The notes: generated by a model not told the origin, from the sequence alone. Shown: positions 1-9,086, numbered from the stretch's first letter. The stretch: DNA of 38,067 bases from Bacteroidota bacterium (GCA_013288325.1 JABDCB010000025.1:1-38067); one strand, 5' to 3'. Numbers and translations are program-made.

Positions 1-1
1 T

Positions 2-589
2 TATACGTATTCATGGAATACCACCCCATCTCAAACAACTGCATCTGCATCAGGCATTGCTGCCGGAAATTATTCGGTAACGGTTACCGATGCCAACGGA
101 TGTCAGCAAACCACCGGTATTACCGTTAACTCCAATGCAGGTGGAACCGCATCCATCGCTTCCAGCACCAATGCCAATTGTAACGGATCGGCTACGGGCA
201 CTGCTACAGCAGCTATTACAGGTGGCACAGGGCCGTTTACCTATTCCTGGTCTCCAACGGGTGGCACAGCCGCTACCGCTGCCGCTCTTGTTTCAGGAAC
301 GTATACGTGTACCATCACCGATGCAAACAATTGTGTATCTGTAATCGTACATGTATATGTTCCGGCAGGAAGGTTATTAGCTGTGATGGCTGTTCCTCCT
401 GCGGGTGACCAGGAATATGTAAAGGGCCCTGTACCGCCAGTCATGCTTGCAGTAGCTGTTCCGTTGGCCGATCCATTACAATTCAAATTGGTGCTGGAAG
501 CAATACCGGCTGTTCCACCTGAATTGGAATTGACGGTGATAGTGGCAGTTTGCACGCAGCCCTTGGCATCCGTTACCGTTACAGAATAA
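2..589 (+). pseudogene. SprB-repeat coding fragment in plus orientation, running in from the left edge
   Basis: Reading from base 2, the plus strand encodes good SprB-type repeat protein up to about base 334: YTYSWNTTPSQ, then GTASIASSTNANCNG, then GTYTCTITDANNC. The frame stays open to a TAA at 587-589, but after about 335 it translates the antisense of the neighbouring minus-strand repeats (VIVHVYVPAGR...), so that tail is not real protein. This segment is a different repeat unit from those on the minus strand, not an exact copy. It is best read as part of the same adhesin-like gene that has been flipped, either in the genome or by a fold-back error near a contig end. No start codon or other gene end is visible. 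Confidence 0.6.
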
Positions 590-3500
590 GATCCTGCAGG
601 AATGGAGGAGGCGGTGGCTGTTGTTTGAGAAGGCGTGGTGGTCCATGAATACGTATAAGCCCCCGTACCACCCGACACACTGGCTGTGGCCGAACCATTG
701 GAAGCTCCGCAATTGGAAGGAGTCTGGCTGGTGCCTATTGTTAAAAGTGTTGGTTGTGTGATGACTACCGTTGTTGTTGCAACACAAGCATGGGTATCGG
801 TGATGGTGCAAGTGTATGTACCGGCGGGAAGATTGGTGGCTGTTACAGCCGTTCCTCCGGATGGGGACCAGGAATACGTGAAGGGCCCTGTGCCTCCGGT
901 AATATTGGCGGTAGCTGTTCCCGTTGCAGAACCATTGCAGTTTGCATTGGCACTGGATGTAATACCAGCTGTGCCGGCAGGATTGGATCCAACCGTAATG
1001 CCTGAACTTTGCTGACAACCTTTTGCATCGGTAACGGTAACAGAATAAGTACCGGCACCAATAGCGCCTGCTGTAACGGTAGATTGAGAAGGTGTGGTGT
1101 TCCAGGAATAGGTATAAGCTCCGGTTCCACCTGATGGAAGTGCAGTGGCCGATCCGTTGGTTCCTCCGCAATTAGCGGCAGTCTGGCTGGTTCCTAGGGT
1201 AAGTGCGGCCGGTTGAGTAATGACAACGGTAGAAGCGGAAGCACAATTATTGGCATCGGTGATCGTGCAAGTGTAAGTTCCGGCGGCAAGGTTGGTGGCG
1301 GTAATGGCTGTTCCACCCGAGGGTGACCAGGAATACGTAAACGGTCCGGTACCTCCTGTAATAGTTGCGGTAGCCGCTCCTGTAGCAGCCCCGTTACAAT
1401 TCAGATTGGTGCTGGAAGCAATGCCGGCTGTTCCTCCTGAATTGGAGTTGACAGTAATCGTCGCAATTTTCTGACAGCCTTTTGCATCGGTCACCGTAAC
1501 AGAATAAGTTCCCGCTGCAATGGCAGTTGCTGTAGCGGTAGTTTGTAACGGAGTGGTATTCCAGGAATAAGTGTATGCGCCGCTTCCTCCCGATACACTT
1601 GCCGTAGCCGTACCATTGGCTGCTCCGCAGTTGGAAGGTGTTTGGCCGGTAGTTACGGATAATGCAGTAGGCTGACCGATAACCGTAGTAGTAGAGGAGG
1701 TACAATTATTGGCATCGGAGATTGTGCAGGTATATGTTCCGGCTATAAGGCTGCCGGCTGTTGCCGCAGCGCCTCCGGAAGGAGACCAGGAATACGTATA
1801 AGCTCCTGTTCCTCCCACAGCACCGGCTGTGGCCGAACCGGTATTGCTACCGTTACAATTTACCTGTGTAGCCGAAACGATGGAAGCGGTTGGTCCCGCC
1901 TGCCCGTTGATAGTAGTAGTAGCTGTGGCTTTACAACCGTTACCATCCGTAACGGTAACCGTATACGTACCCGGTGCAACAGATCCTACACTTTGTGTAC
2001 TGGCCCCGCTGGTCCAGGAATAAGTAAATACTCCGTTTCCTCCCGATGGGGTTGCATTCAAAGTTCCGTTATTCAGTCCGCAGGTAGCATTGCCGGAACT
2101 AGCGGTGGTGCTTACGGCCGGAGTAGTGGTGAGTGTATAGCTTTGCGCTTTGCTACAACCCGATGCATCGGTAACTGTAACGGTATAAGATCCTGCACCG
2201 AGACCGCTTAATGTATTGGTGGTAGAAGCAGTTGTTGTATTAGCCCCGGTACTCCATGAATACGTATAGTTAGCAATACCCGCCGTAACATTAACTGTTG
2301 CACTTCCATTCGCAACCGAACAGGCGGGGTTGGCAGAAGCCGGAGTTACGGTAGGAGCATTTCCTACTGTTACCGGTACTGTGGCGGTATTGGTACATCC
2401 ATTACCATCGGTACCTGTTACCGTATAGGTAACGGAAGATGCAGGAGAAACCGAAACAGATCCTCCACTCATGGCGCCGGGAGTCCAGGAATAAGATACG
2501 GCACCTGTAGCATTCAGTGTAGTAGGGCTTCCGTTACAAATACTTGGACTTGTTGCCGAAGCGCCTACCCCGGGTTTTGGATTCACCGTAACAGTCACGG
2601 TATTGGTTCCGGTACATCCTCCTGCATTGGTTCCGGTAACGGTGTAGGTAGTCGTAGATGCCGGTGTAACAGAAATAGATGAACCCGGACCACCGGGGTT
2701 CCACATATATGAAACAGCTCCACCTCCGGCATTGAGTGTCGTGTTGCCTCCGGCGCAAAAAGTAGGAGTTACTGCAGAAGCGGTCACATTTACGGGTACG
2801 GGATTAAATGCTTCTGTCAATGTGGCCGATCCAAAAATAACCTGATTGCCTCCGTTGATATTGTTTAAGCAGATGAGGTTACAGGCGCCTGTAAGCGGGT
2901 TAACACTATAAAAGCTGCTGTCTGCAGCTCCTATCATCTGGGTATTGGAAACACAGTTAGCTCCGTTGGTGATGGAAACAACCCCGAACATATTTGTTTT
3001 GCTGAGCGTCGAAATCACTGTAGTGGCTGCAGTAACGGGGTCTACCGATACAAGCTGATTAGAGTTGGTGGTCAGATACAAGGTTCCGTTATACCACGTC
3101 AAATCTCCGCCTGAAATGAATCCTCCGGGGCTTCCTATGGTAGTCCATGTGTTGGCTCCTACATTATAATAATACAAGCCGGAAGTAGTTCCATCTGCTG
3201 CATAAAGATTGCCGCTGGCATCGCTCACCAAAGCATTCAGCTGGTGAGATGCCGCGCCTCCGTGCGTGGAATTGAAAACACCGTTGATAACCGTATACGA
3301 GGGAACCGAAATATCGATCCTGTAAATACTGTCTTTCCAGTCTACTCCGTATAAGATATTCGGATTGAAAGGATCGCAGGCTATATCATAAAACTGAGGA
3401 GTTGGATTGCCCGTGCTGAAAGGCAGTACCACTGTGGAGGCACAGGTGCCTAAATCCACTTTATAAATCTGTCCTCCCCATTCCTGTATATAAAAATTGA

Positions 3501-3669
3501 ATACCGAACTCCAGGAATACGTGTAGCCGTACGTAGAAACAAATATGGTTTGAGCTTTGACCGGTTTGTAAAAAGAGCAACACAGAAATAAAACTAACAG
3601 GCCCCGGAATAAGATACGGGTTGGTGATTTCAGAAGTTTACCGGGTAAAGAGTTAGAAGTCATGTACAA
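241..3669 (-). CDS. SprB-repeat adhesin-like secreted protein, 3' end disrupted
   Basis: A large surface or secreted protein, 1142 codons as read. Residues 1-40 are a signal peptide (hydrophobic LLVLFLCC, cleavage near KAQ). About residues 41-290 resemble a beta-propeller or NHL-like region (YGVDWKDSIYRID, NLYAADGTT). Two Ig/PKD-like domains follow, each with a conserved Cys and the pattern TTTYTVTGT..GC. Then come nine SprB-type repeats (GGTGxYTYSW ... AGTYxVTVTDAxGC), a family known from the gliding adhesin SprB and T9SS cargo. The genuine protein stops matching at about base 331, inside the ninth repeat after CTITDT. The last 30 or so residues (QLFASVMVHVYVP...) are antisense of an inverted unit. 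The expected T9SS sorting domain is therefore missing from this reading. The true gene was probably longer. Confidence 0.85.
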   Translation of the reverse strand: MYMTSNSLPGKLLKSPTRILFRGLLVLFLCCSFYKPVKAQTIFVSTYGYTYSWSSVFNFYIQEWGGQIYKVDLGTCASTVVLPFSTGNPTPQFYDIACDPFNPNILYGVDWKDSIYRIDISVPSYTVINGVFNSTHGGAASHQLNALVSDASGNLYAADGTTSGLYYYNVGANTWTTIGSPGGFISGGDLTWYNGTLYLTTNSNQLVSVDPVTAATTVISTLSKTNMFGVVSITNGANCVSNTQMIGAADSSFYSVNPLTGACNLICLNNINGGNQVIFGSATLTEAFNPVPVNVTASAVTPTFCAGGNTTLNAGGGAVSYMWNPGGPGSSISVTPASTTTYTVTGTNAGGCTGTNTVTVTVNPKPGVGASATSPSICNGSPTTLNATGAVSYSWTPGAMSGGSVSVSPASSVTYTVTGTDGNGCTNTATVPVTVGNAPTVTPASANPACSVANGSATVNVTAGIANYTYSWSTGANTTTASTTNTLSGLGAGSYTVTVTDASGCSKAQSYTLTTTPAVSTTASSGNATCGLNNGTLNATPSGGNGVFTYSWTSGASTQSVGSVAPGTYTVTVTDGNGCKATATTTINGQAGPTASIVSATQVNCNGSNTGSATAGAVGGTGAYTYSWSPSGGAAATAGSLIAGTYTCTISDANNCTSSTTTVIGQPTALSVTTGQTPSNCGAANGTATASVSGGSGAYTYSWNTTPLQTTATATAIAAGTYSVTVTDAKGCQKIATITVNSNSGGTAGIASSTNLNCNGAATGAATATITGGTGPFTYSWSPSGGTAITATNLAAGTYTCTITDANNCASASTVVITQPAALTLGTSQTAANCGGTNGSATALPSGGTGAYTYSWNTTPSQSTVTAGAIGAGTYSVTVTDAKGCQQSSGITVGSNPAGTAGITSSANANCNGSATGTATANITGGTGPFTYSWSPSGGTAVTATNLPAGTYTCTITDTHACVATTTVVITQPTLLTIGTSQTPSNCGASNGSATASVSGGTGAYTYSWTTTPSQTTATASSIPAGSYSVTVTDAKGCVQTATITVNSNSGGTAGIASSTNLNCNGSANGTATASMTGGTGPFTYSWSPAGGTAITANNLPAGTYTCTITDTQLFASVMVHVYVPETRAAAVAAVPPVGDQE
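300..362. other. Inverted-repeat junction inside the SprB-repeat gene
   Basis: Sense repeat sequence on plus (ACCATCACCGATGCAAAC) meets sense repeat sequence on minus (ACGATTACAGATACAC) at the 8-bp palindrome ACAATTGT, 327-334. Both arms reach the palindrome at about the same position within the repeat unit. The arms outside it are similar but diverged. Confidence 0.8.
348..1830 (-). repeat. 459-bp tandem repeats (SprB repeat pairs)
   Basis: The same landmark (gaccaggaata) occurs at 407, 866, 1325 and 1784, exactly 459 bp apart each time. Each period encodes 153 residues, made of two alternating SprB-type modules, one ending TDAKGC and one ending TITDANNC or TITDTHAC. Copies are similar but not identical, so this is an internal coding repeat that can recombine and is hard to assemble. 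Confidence 0.9.
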
Positions 3670-3813
3670 AACACTGTTTTATCCGTTTACTAACTTATCA
3701 TGAAATTAATGCAAAGACCAGGGTGTTTCAATCTAAAATACCGGAGTGATTGGAAGTTGAATTGGAGGGAAGTAAATGGAACTGAACAGGTAGTAAAAGG
3801 CAAATAAATATAA

Positions 3814-3859
3814 TGTCCTGACAGATAGTGTTTTGTGTCAACACTATCCTGTCAGGACA
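3814..3859 (-). terminator. Strong hairpin terminator after the 3876-7907 gene
   Basis: TGTCCTGACAG-ATAGTGTT pairs with AACACTAT-C-CTGTCAGGACA: about 19 base pairs with one bulged C and a 7-nt loop. It starts 17 bases past the stop codon of the minus-strand gene. The following minus-strand sequence is AT-rich without a clean T run. Confidence 0.7.
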
Positions 3860-3875
3860 AGAATAAAGGGTGGAT

Positions 3876-6800
3876 TTAGAAAGAGTCGAGATCGATAGGT
3901 CGGGCCACGCCAAACCATTTCAGAATCCGTTCCCCTACACCGGGCACATTGACATGGATAAGATAGAGTCCGCTTGCGATTGGAATACCGGCAGAGTTTT
4001 TAATATCCCAATCCTGATAGGTAATATCATTATCCTTTTTATACTGACGTACCAGGATTCCGCTGATGGTAAAAATGCTGATGGTGCATTTGCCCGGCAG
4101 GTTGGTAATCTTTACCCGGTTATCCAGCTGACTTGTTTCATAACTCGAATAAGCATAGTACGGATTGGGCACAATATTAATAATGCTCAGTGCATCTTTG
4201 GCCGTCGTCAAACTATTGGTCACCGTTTTGAGTCCGTCAGTACTGAATTTATAAACGGGTTGTGATTTATTTACAATTACCGTAGCCGAATCGGCGGCCC
4301 CGTTGAGGTAAGTCATATACGGTCTGCTTACACGAAGCTTGATGGTAACGGTATTCGACAATAAAGTTTGTCCGGCAGCCAGCATAGGAATTCCTACCCA
4401 GGCACAATCTTTAAACACATTGCGTTTGTCGGTGGCAACACCCGTAGAGAGTTTGGTGTGGATATACGCACCTGCATCGTACGCCGGCATATTGGTATTG
4501 CCGGCAGGACCTGCATTAGCCAGATATTTTCCGTTGTGATTAAATACATAGATATAATGTTTGCCTCCCCATACATTGTTTCCAAGCTGATCCACCATAT
4601 CCGATGTCGGGTTCCAAACCATATCCCGTCCATGATATGCCGTGAGCCAGGAGTCTTCTCCGAAGGCGATATTGAGTCGCTCTCCTGTTTCCACATTAAT
4701 AGCATAACCCGGAAACCATCCCATCCCCGTGGGATAATCATAAGTTGGATCAGCATGATGTCCTTTATCTACCGATGTGCCTTTTCGTAAATCCAGTTTG
4801 GCTGCGCCATCTTCAGCCAGAGCAGGTTCATCGGCTAATTCAAGTACAGGGCAGCGCGACCATTTTGTCTGATCATTGGTAAGCACAATATCAATGCTGG
4901 GCAGCTGTGCCATTTTGGTAAGCGATGAATTTCCGTTATACTGATCCCACGATGGACCGTTGTGATTGCAAAGCGTACCGCCTATGGTCTGGGTAGAAGC
5001 GCACAAACGATAAGGAGCCCAGGTGCCTCCCAATACTTTTGAATATTGTTCCGCTACATCCAGATACCCGTTGCTTCCTTTGATGCTGTTGTATGCCGCA
5101 TCGCAGGTAGTGGTGGAGGTGGCAGTCTGAGAACCGCCGCGAATCCAGTTGAAATCGGTATACCCATCTGCATCCGGAATTCCGCTCAGCCAGTTTTTCG
5201 TATTGTCGGCATAAATCATATTGCCCGACAGGAAGTCATAGCGGTAGTCACCACTCGTATAATTATATCCTATGCCTGTACCATCGTTGGTAGTTTGTAT
5301 GGGTTGGGTGATGGTAACTGAGATACCCCAATTGGGCATGATGGATTTAACCGAGGTCAACGTCTGCTCATTATATATGGCCAGTGTTTTGTCCGATACC
5401 ACACTATCGCCTGTGGTGGTATTTCTCAGTACCCAGGTACTGTTTGGATTCATCACGCCTCCGGCTACAGTGCCTTTTATTTTTAAAGTGAAATTGGCGC
5501 TCGGCACATTCAGCGGATCCACTACTTTCACATTAATAGGTCCGAAGCCACCTTTGTATTCAATCTGTTCAACACGACTCGCAGGAGCTGTGGAAGATAG
5601 GATGGCCGCTATCGTTGCATCGGTAAGATCGAGTGTGTTGCCACCGTTTCCGTTTCCATCCACGCGGGTAATATCCGGACCTGCTCCGTATCCTCCGTTT
5701 ATAATGGTTCCTCCACCTTGAGGTGCCGGAATGTGAGGGATGCCTGAATACATTTTTATATTCTGTCGTCCTCTTTTATAGGGTTGTTTCTGTCCCACAT
5801 CGGATGGGATCTTTGGCTGCGAAGAATTGAACGCCACATCCTGAGCATAGGGGATATAATTATTATAGGCATAAGAAACAGCCATGTAATAATAGGTCTT
5901 CTGATTCACGAGTTTGGTATTGGATGTCTGAGAAAACAAATCGGTGGTGATGCTGAAGGAGTGATTGATACCGGCATCGGTACCTACCACCATTTCCTGG
6001 GGAACTGTTCCGCCCAGGGCTGTGTTGGGAACAAAATTGACGATGCGGGATACTCCGTTTTTAACATCGCACTCTGCAATCAGACGGGCCTTATCTACAT
6101 TATCCAGATCGGCTGCCGACACAGTGGCATCGTGCAACTGATAAATCTGGTATCCTTCGAATTTAAAAGTATCATTCAGCGAAATGGTATTGCCGAATAA
6201 ATAATTTGATTCCACTTGTATCAATGGATCGATTTCATAATACGATTCCAGGTAATTATTCGAGATGGGAGTAGGCTGATTACTCAGACGAAGGATAAGC
6301 TGACGATCGAGTTCCTGCAGGGTAACATCGGGCGCAGCAGGGCCATTCAGTACCTTAAAACAATTGTCAAACAAAGCCTGGGCTTTATCATCCACGAGTT
6401 TCAACAGATCAACCGATGCGGTAGGTCCACCGCTGGTAGCCCTGGCCCAAACAATTCCGGTGGTTACATAATTTACTGCTCCGGGTTGTAATGTAAAAGA
6501 ACCTGCCGACTGCATAAAGCGTCTGTCGCCGGGAGTATTTTCATCGCTTGCTTCTGTCCATGCCGGTTGAGGCACATGATTGGTACCCCATCCGCTGGGA
6601 TCCGAATTGCCGGGAAACATAAAATCGCAAGGCACACCGCTGTTGTATCCTATACCTCCATAGGTCATACGGCTTCCGTCTCTCCAATAACCTCTCAGAT
6701 AATTATAATAGTCTGTACCCGTACGCGGATCACCGTTCACCGTCGGTGAATTATTATAGTATACAAACTGAGACATGATAATCTGTTCACCCGGTTCATC

Positions 6801-7907
6801 CACCACACCGTTTCGGTTATTATCAACGCCATCATGCGGGTCGGCAACAGGTCCCTGAAAAAAATCGCAACCGCAGGCAGGAGGCTGACAGCCGTACGTT
6901 CCAGGTCCACCCGAGCCATCACAGGGTGTGCCGTTGTAGGTATAACCTAAACCGCGACTTACATCACATCCTACATAATCATCCAGTCCATACCCCAGAT
7001 CCATATCAATCCATTGCCCAAACCAGGTATGCTCCATGGTATAGGTAGACCGGTTGATGATTTTGTATTTATAAAAAGTCATGTTATTGATATCGTCATT
7101 GGTGGAAAAGGCGAAGGCCTGAGCCTGTACTTCCAGACCTATAGGAGCTGCATTGGTAACGGTATGGATATTTCCCTTGTCGTTAAATACCCACCAGATG
7201 GATTCATCACCGAAGAGTTTCCATCCGCAGTTTTGATTTCCTAATAAATCAAAACCAGGATAGTCACCATCGCTGGGGTCATAGCGTCCGTCGTGGTTGT
7301 TATCATAAAACGGAGCGAGGTAGTGAGCCTGATTTTTGGATTGATCACCTGTCGCCGGCCAATTGGTGATAGATGCCGGAATGGTATATCCGGCGTATTG
7401 AGGATCGGAAGGATTGGCATACCATCCTGCAAAACGTTCCACATCGCTTAAATATATTTTATAGTGCTGATCATATTTCTGACACTGATCACCGCTGGTA
7501 GATACATTTACGGTATCAAGCGGACCCGGCCAGAAATCGTTTCCATCCTGACGATATGTTTGTGCCGCCACTTTCAGCTGACCGCCGGCATCCAATCCCC
7601 CTATCCATAACGAGCCCGCATATACGGAGCTGACACCGCCGCCTTTCGGAATTTCATACTTAGCCGAAATCAGATCCCACCACATATCACCGCCGGTGAG
7701 CAGTTTGGTGCGTACATTATTCAGATCCAGATCTGTTTTTGCCGTACCGGGAGAACACGTGTTATCCAGTGTTTCCTTTGGATTGGTGGCTGCGCGATTT
7801 TGCTGATGAGGCTGATCGGCCCGATGCGTCATTTCGCCTGCAAAACAAGACGAAGATAAAAGCACAGTAATGGCAAGGCCTGCGAGGTAGGGTTGGGGTC
7901 TTTTCAT
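3876..7907 (-). CDS. Large secreted T9SS cargo protein (type A sorting domain)
   Basis: A 1343-residue protein with a signal peptide (LAGLAITVLLSSSCFAG) and a C-terminal T9SS type A sorting domain. The latter begins near NPYYAYSSYET and includes VKITNLPGKCTISIFTISG, NSAGIPIASGLYLIHV and a basic/aromatic end. Such domains direct export through the T9SS and are removed by PorU. The body has two Asp/Asn/Gly-rich loops that look like calcium sites (DNNHDGRYDPSDGD and DNNRNGVVDEPGE) and many Trp/Tyr/Gly-rich beta segments, but I recognise no catalytic domain. The family is known in Bacteroidota only as T9SS C-terminal target proteins. It is monocistronic, with a promoter-like box at 7977-7984 and a strong terminator after it. 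Function unknown; possibly a surface-layer or matrix component. Confidence 0.85.
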   Translation of the reverse strand: MKRPQPYLAGLAITVLLSSSCFAGEMTHRADQPHQQNRAATNPKETLDNTCSPGTAKTDLDLNNVRTKLLTGGDMWWDLISAKYEIPKGGGVSSVYAGSLWIGGLDAGGQLKVAAQTYRQDGNDFWPGPLDTVNVSTSGDQCQKYDQHYKIYLSDVERFAGWYANPSDPQYAGYTIPASITNWPATGDQSKNQAHYLAPFYDNNHDGRYDPSDGDYPGFDLLGNQNCGWKLFGDESIWWVFNDKGNIHTVTNAAPIGLEVQAQAFAFSTNDDINNMTFYKYKIINRSTYTMEHTWFGQWIDMDLGYGLDDYVGCDVSRGLGYTYNGTPCDGSGGPGTYGCQPPACGCDFFQGPVADPHDGVDNNRNGVVDEPGEQIIMSQFVYYNNSPTVNGDPRTGTDYYNYLRGYWRDGSRMTYGGIGYNSGVPCDFMFPGNSDPSGWGTNHVPQPAWTEASDENTPGDRRFMQSAGSFTLQPGAVNYVTTGIVWARATSGGPTASVDLLKLVDDKAQALFDNCFKVLNGPAAPDVTLQELDRQLILRLSNQPTPISNNYLESYYEIDPLIQVESNYLFGNTISLNDTFKFEGYQIYQLHDATVSAADLDNVDKARLIAECDVKNGVSRIVNFVPNTALGGTVPQEMVVGTDAGINHSFSITTDLFSQTSNTKLVNQKTYYYMAVSYAYNNYIPYAQDVAFNSSQPKIPSDVGQKQPYKRGRQNIKMYSGIPHIPAPQGGGTIINGGYGAGPDITRVDGNGNGGNTLDLTDATIAAILSSTAPASRVEQIEYKGGFGPINVKVVDPLNVPSANFTLKIKGTVAGGVMNPNSTWVLRNTTTGDSVVSDKTLAIYNEQTLTSVKSIMPNWGISVTITQPIQTTNDGTGIGYNYTSGDYRYDFLSGNMIYADNTKNWLSGIPDADGYTDFNWIRGGSQTATSTTTCDAAYNSIKGSNGYLDVAEQYSKVLGGTWAPYRLCASTQTIGGTLCNHNGPSWDQYNGNSSLTKMAQLPSIDIVLTNDQTKWSRCPVLELADEPALAEDGAAKLDLRKGTSVDKGHHADPTYDYPTGMGWFPGYAINVETGERLNIAFGEDSWLTAYHGRDMVWNPTSDMVDQLGNNVWGGKHYIYVFNHNGKYLANAGPAGNTNMPAYDAGAYIHTKLSTGVATDKRNVFKDCAWVGIPMLAAGQTLLSNTVTIKLRVSRPYMTYLNGAADSATVIVNKSQPVYKFSTDGLKTVTNSLTTAKDALSIINIVPNPYYAYSSYETSQLDNRVKITNLPGKCTISIFTISGILVRQYKKDNDITYQDWDIKNSAGIPIASGLYLIHVNVPGVGERILKWFGVARPIDLDSF

Positions 7908-7976
7908 GCTGCAACGTTTAGAATCGTGAACTGAAAAGGGGATGAAAAAAAACGGGACGGAGGGATAGTTACACTA

Positions 7977-7984
7977 CAAATATA
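7977..7984 (-). promoter_or_regulatory. Bacteroidota -7 box (TATATTTG) for the 7907 gene
   Basis: The minus strand reads TATATTTG, a perfect TAnnTTTG, about 70 bases before the ATG. I see no clear -33 TTTG at the usual spacing. Confidence 0.45.
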
Positions 7985-8104
7985 ATTGTGATGTTGTATT
8001 ATAAAGGAGAGAATGAGCGATAGGCAGGATAAATTGTATAGGTGGTTGGTTTGGGAGGAAAGGTGGAGGATAGCATTCGTATCCCAATGAGAAAAACTAA
8101 CGAG

Positions 8105-8152
8105 GTCATTCTGAACAGAAGGGTTGACAGGTGAATGAGGATGAAGAATCTG
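8105..8152. repeat. Relic of a GTCATTCTGAAC...GAAGAATCTG intergenic repeat
   Basis: GTCATTCTGAAC and GATGAAGAATCTG frame a short insert. From memory, a GTCATTCTGAACGAAGTGAAGAATC-type repeat is common between genes in Bacteroidota and other phyla. This copy is degenerate. The downstream GAGGATG and CATCCTC can pair as a hairpin. Confidence 0.4.
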
Positions 8153-8177
8153 ATGGTGCGTATGATTCGAATCCTCA

Positions 8178-8279
8178 TCCTCCCCCTTGCCCCCTCCAGA
8201 GGGACGGCAATCCCGCAGTGCGGGATTGAGCGAGCATGTGCGCAAGCATATCCCCCTTTGGAGGGGGCAAGGGGGAGGA
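8178..8279. repeat. GC-rich palindromic intergenic element, copy 1
   Basis: The left arm (8178-8204, TCCTCCCCCTTGCCCCCTCC...) is the near-perfect reverse complement of the right arm (8251-8279, ...GGAGGGGGCAAGGGGGAGGA). The centre holds its own hairpin, AATCCCGC-AGT-GCGGGATT (8209-8227). A second copy of the arms is at 23808-23876, so this is a dispersed family. Confidence 0.85.
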
Positions 8280-8290
8280 CAATCGTGTCC

Positions 8291-9067
8291 TCTCCACATA
8301 TACAATTCCGCTCTCCCTCTCCACCGATTGATACTAAATGTGTACATATACCACCTCCTTCTTCATCGATACGATCTCCTTGTCCACAGATACATCGTCC
8401 AAGTACACAAATCCTATCTCCAAGTACGCATGTACCACCTCCAACTACACAAATCTTATCTCCAAGTACACAAGTCCTGTCTCCAACTACACAAATTCGA
8501 TCTTCAACTCCACCGATCCGTACTCAATCTTCACCGACACCACCTCCATTGTCACAAATCCTGACAATTTCTTTACCGATCCGCTCTCCGGCTTTACGAA
8601 TCGTACGGACATCTATCGCCATCCGTACGACGACTATAGATGTCCGTACTCCATCTATAGATGTCGTACATGTCTGTAAGATCATACATGCTCTGTTTGT
8701 ACATTTTGATCAGATTTGCGGACATTTTGACAGGATTGTTATCGCCGGAGATGGTATCGGTGAAGAAGGAGAACAGATTCCTGAAGTCGGAGAGCGTCCT
8801 TATTTACCAAAAGATACTTTCTGCGAATGAGGAAAGCGGATCTTTCTTCCGGGAGATCCTTTTCCTTTACCGAAAGGAACAATTCCTACATAAATTGTCA
8901 GGATTCCCGACATTGAAGACACTTTTCCTTTACCTGGAGATAGAACCGGTGAACAAAGAGCATCTCCACCTTTAGCTGGAGATAGTACAGCGATCGCTGT
9001 AGGTGGTATAGCGATCGCTATAGCACCTGTTTTGAAGTTTCGGAATAAAATTTGCTGACAAATTGTC
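8291..9067. repeat. Array of 37 degenerate 21-bp units with phased dyad symmetry
   Basis: Cut every 21 bases from 8291, the sequence falls into 37 units without a single insertion or deletion. Left units (to about 8600) resemble TCTCCAAGTACACAAATCCT. Read on minus, these start GGAGATAGGATTTGTGTA. Right units read the same way on plus (GGAGATNGNATTCC...), so the array is also roughly inverted about its middle. Many units have dyad symmetry centred at unit position 10.5: ATCTATAGAT (8648 unit), ATCTCCA..TGGAGAT (8963), TACAGCGATCGCTGTA (8984) and TATAGCGATCGCTATA (9005). Because 21 is a multiple of 3, long open frames appear in several frames, but stops interrupt both the plus and minus heptapeptide frames (e.g. 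8828-8830, 8891-8893). I do not regard it as coding. It fills the gap between the GC palindrome and the 9087-9476 gene. Confidence 0.85.
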
Positions 9068-9086
9068 GCTAGGGGCATACGTTTTT

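Noticed and set aside
383..589. Short plus frame starting at 383
   Set aside because: It is the antisense tail of the frame crossing the inversion junction, not a gene.
476..1171. Other frames across the SprB repeats
   Set aside because: Shadows of the repetitive coding sequence in other frames.
7904..8347. 147-codon minus frame upstream of the 7907 gene
   Set aside because: It runs through the palindromic element and the promoter box, with atypical composition; no domain seen.
8135..8830. Long open frame over the 21-bp array (and two others in other frames)
   Set aside because: Because 21 is a multiple of three, all frames stay open over the left half; the heptapeptide pattern does not look like a real protein, and stops cut the right half and the minus frame.
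8984..9025. Cyanobacterial HIP1 (GCGATCGC) as a sign of foreign DNA
   Set aside because: Only two copies, both part of the 21-bp lattice; surrounding genes are Bacteroidota-like.
8291..9067. CRISPR array
   Set aside because: The units are adjacent with no spacers, are degenerate, and no cas gene is visible.
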